The notes below the pieces were generated by a model, which was not told where the DNA came from, did not search any database, and saw only the letters and a program-made list of their open reading frames with translations. From assembly GCA_902793375.1 (NCBI GenBank), contig CADBDE010000006.1, forward strand, positions 1 through 64,000: 64,000 nt of DNA, read 5' to 3'. This document shows positions 61,917-64,000 of the stretch, piece after piece (within the stretch, counting starts at the first letter, position 1; each line of letters starts with the position of its first letter). This DNA is from an uncultured Erysipelotrichaceae bacterium (GTDB lineage Bacteria; Bacillota_I; Bacilli_A; RF39; UBA660). The translations under genes and the position numbers were made by a program.

Positions 61917-64000
61917 TTGACTAAAGATTTTACAAGTTACACAATCGAGGATTTAATTGAAAAAGTTAAAGTTTATATCCCAAGCGAAACAAGTTTAAAC
62001 ATAATTAGAAAAGCATATAAGTTTGCAGAAGAAAAACATAAAGGACAAATTAGACAGAGTGGAGAAGATTATATATTTCATCCACTTTGCACTGCAATGA
62101 TACTAACTACTGTATCAGCTGATTGTGATACAATTTGTGCAGGACTTTTACACGATGTAATAGAAGATTGTGATGTAACAAAACAAGAATTAGAAGAAGA
62201 ATTTAATGCTGACATAGCTCGACTTGTTGATGGTGTATCTAAAATTAGTAAAATGCACTTTTCAACTGAAAATGAAGCATTAATTGAATATTATAAAAAA
62301 ATAATTGTTGGTATGAGTGAAGATGTTAGAGTAATAATAATTAAATTAGCAGATAGACTTCATAATATGAGAACATTATGGGCACTTCCTCAAGAAAAAC
62401 AAAAACAAAAAGCAAAAGAAGTTTTAGAAATACTTGCTCCAATAGCTCATCATTTAGGAATACATAAAATAAAAAGTGAATTAGAAGATTTATCACTTAG
62501 ATACTTAAAACCCGATGTATTCTACGATATAGCAGAAAAGTTAAATACAACTAAACTTGAACGTGACAATACAGTAGCAGAAATGATAACTGATGTTAGT
62601 GAATTGTTAAAAGAACATGATATTTCTTTTGAGATAAAAGGAAGAAGTAAAAGTATTTATAGTATTTATAAAAAGATGGAAAAAGGAAAAAAATTTAGTG
62701 AGTTATATGACTTATTAGCTCTTAGAATTCTCGTTAACACTGAACAAGAATGCTATTCAGCTTTAGGACTAATACATTCTAAATTTAAACCAATGCCTAA
62801 AAGATTTAAAGACTATATTGCTATGCCTAAAGTAAATGGATATCAATCACTTCATACTACTATATTTGGAGTAGATGGTCAAATATTTGAAATACAAATT
62901 AGAACTCATAAAATGGATGAAATAGCAGAAAATGGAGTAGCAGCACACTGGGCATATAAAGAAAAGAAAAATTTAAATGAAAAAACTCAAAATTCTACAG
63001 AAGCTAAATTACAATTTTTTAAATCAATTATGGAACTTGATGTAGATAAAATGAGTAGTGAAGACTTTGTTAATAGCGTAAAAGATGAAATATTAAATGA
63101 TAATATATATGTATTTACTCCTAAAGGAGATATTTTTGAACTTCCACATGGTTCAACTCCAATTGACTTTGCCTATAAAATTCATACGGCAGTTGGAGAT
63201 ACAATGGTTGGAGCTATAGTAAATAATAGTATTGTTTCTCTTGATTATGAACTTAAGAGTAATGATATAGTAAAAATAATTACTAATAGAAATTCATCTC
63301 CTTCAAAAGAGTGGTTAACAATAGCAAAAACTACTCAAGCAAGAAATAAAATAAAAAATTATTTTGCAAAAACTGAAAAAGAAGTTTATATTGATAGAGG
63401 AAAAGAACTATTAGAAAAAGAATTAAGAAAGAAAAAAGTTACTTTTCAAGATTTCTATACAGATGAAAATATTAATGATATACTTAAAGAAACAAAATGT
63501 GATGATTTAGATGACTTATATCTTAATATTGGTAATAGTAAATTTAGTTCACAATATATAGTTAATTTATTATTAAATCAACCAGAAATACAAGAGATTA
63601 AACAAGTATCACTTCCTAAAGGGAAAGATACAGATATCATTGTAAATGGAATAGAAAAAATAAAAGTAAGTATATCAAATTGCTGTAATCCACTTCCTGG
63701 TGATGATATAATTGGATACATAAGTAAAAACAATGGAATAACTATTCATAGAATTAATTGTCCTAATATTGATAGATTAGAAGATAGAATGATTAATGTT
63801 TCATGGAGTGATGTTCCAACATCTAAGTATTTATCATCAATTCTTGTAACTACTAATAAAAATGACAAAGCTATGCTTGAAATTATGCAAAAAGCTAGTG
63901 TAAGTAATATTTCAATTGATAATATTAAAACACTTAGTAGAACAGATATTGTTATCTATGAAATTGATTTATGGGTTAAAAGTCTTGAAAAATTAAATAA
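61917..64000 (+). CDS. relA: Bifunctional (p)ppGpp synthetase/hydrolase RelA/SpoT (3' end outside window)
   Basis: A TTG start behind AGGGAGATG opens 694 codons that continue past the window edge. Domains in order: HD hydrolase (FHPLCTAMI, LLHDVIEDC, about 45-160), synthetase (KGRSKSIYSIYKKM, LLALRILVN, MPKVNGYQSLHTTIFG, about 240-350), TGS (YVFTPKGDIFELPHGSTPID, about 400-460), a Cys-containing ZFD/RIS region (NCCNPLPGDDIIGYI, HRINCPNI) and the start of ACT. With both HD and synthetase motifs intact it should make and degrade (p)ppGpp. Gene symbol could also be rsh. Confidence 0.94.
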   Translation, partial: MTKDFTSYTIEDLIEKVKVYIPSETSLNIIRKAYKFAEEKHKGQIRQSGEDYIFHPLCTAMILTTVSADCDTICAGLLHDVIEDCDVTKQELEEEFNADIARLVDGVSKISKMHFSTENEALIEYYKKIIVGMSEDVRVIIIKLADRLHNMRTLWALPQEKQKQKAKEVLEILAPIAHHLGIHKIKSELEDLSLRYLKPDVFYDIAEKLNTTKLERDNTVAEMITDVSELLKEHDISFEIKGRSKSIYSIYKKMEKGKKFSELYDLLALRILVNTEQECYSALGLIHSKFKPMPKRFKDYIAMPKVNGYQSLHTTIFGVDGQIFEIQIRTHKMDEIAENGVAAHWAYKEKKNLNEKTQNSTEAKLQFFKSIMELDVDKMSSEDFVNSVKDEILNDNIYVFTPKGDIFELPHGSTPIDFAYKIHTAVGDTMVGAIVNNSIVSLDYELKSNDIVKIITNRNSSPSKEWLTIAKTTQARNKIKNYFAKTEKEVYIDRGKELLEKELRKKKVTFQDFYTDENINDILKETKCDDLDDLYLNIGNSKFSSQYIVNLLLNQPEIQEIKQVSLPKGKDTDIIVNGIEKIKVSISNCCNPLPGDDIIGYISKNNGITIHRINCPNIDRLEDRMINVSWSDVPTSKYLSSILVTTNKNDKAMLEIMQKASVSNISIDNIKTLSRTDIVIYEIDLWVKSLEKLN

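Noticed and set aside
1-64000. Genetic code with TGA as tryptophan, suggested by the very low GC content and an in-frame TGA at 28475
   Set aside because: Trp is written TGG throughout, and TGA is the natural stop of genes ending at 3964, 19100 and 21592 that overlap or adjoin the next start.

Overview
The window is very AT-rich DNA (roughly a quarter G+C by eye) with short leader regions, strong GAGG-type ribosome binding sites, extended -10 promoters (TGnTATAAT) and intrinsic terminators. It carries a spoIIGA-sigE pair, Gram-positive lipoproteins, a GH25 lysozyme with clostridial ChW repeats, and murG/murB/ftsQ/murC. This points to a low-GC member of the Bacillota, probably a host-associated lineage near Erysipelotrichia/RF39-type Bacilli; the lineage is an inference. 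Tryptophan is written TGG and TGA ends several overlapping genes, so the standard bacterial code applies.

Region 1 (1-12.35 kb) is an accessory array. Mostly unrecognised genes stand one to four per unit, almost all on the plus strand, and each unit ends in a near-identical 22-28 bp element (nine copies). The element is a terminator hairpin with a GNRA loop in six copies, and its constant tail TTTGCAAT supplies the -35 box of the next unit (17 bp before TATAAT in three junctions). The array also holds an HTH-CYTH fusion regulator, a large HELLH/PWCT/solenoid protein, a C39-type cysteine peptidase, an N-formylglutamate-amidohydrolase-like protein and an extended sigma-70 factor.

Region 2 (12.4-16.1 kb) is a TetR regulator divergent from a MacB/FtsX-type ABC exporter, with two perfect palindromes bracketing the exporter promoter. 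After 0.4 kb of gene debris comes the most unusual locus, region 3 (16.5-23.9 kb). A promoter, a 19-codon leader peptide and a strong terminator precede seven tightly packed genes: a class II LysRS-like protein, two radical SAM enzymes, a HAD-like protein, a methyltransferase, an S51-type peptidase and a complete class I lysyl-tRNA synthetase. I read this as an attenuated biosynthetic or modification operon whose product is unknown.

Region 4 (24-39.4 kb) holds a frameshifted secreted protein gene, a TtcA-type tRNA thiolase, two cation diffusion facilitators, a DUF3781 gene, a decayed gene with an in-frame TGA, a VanY lipoprotein, a membrane beta-helix protein, two lipoproteins, a heterodimeric ABC exporter, a DUF1003 protein and an XRE regulator. 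Region 5 (39.4-51.7 kb) is a surface-protein block: an anchored serpin, the ChW/GH25 lysozyme, a PfkB kinase with an Smr protein, and two giant wall-spanning membrane proteins. Region 6 (51.8-64 kb) is core-like: a degenerate NodB-fold protein, spoIIGA-sigE, murG-murB-ftsQ, a prepilin-like protein, a minus-strand trio (CPBP protease, metallophosphoesterase, Tyr/Pro-rich peptide), murC, a ComN-like gene and a RelA/SpoT gene cut by the window end.
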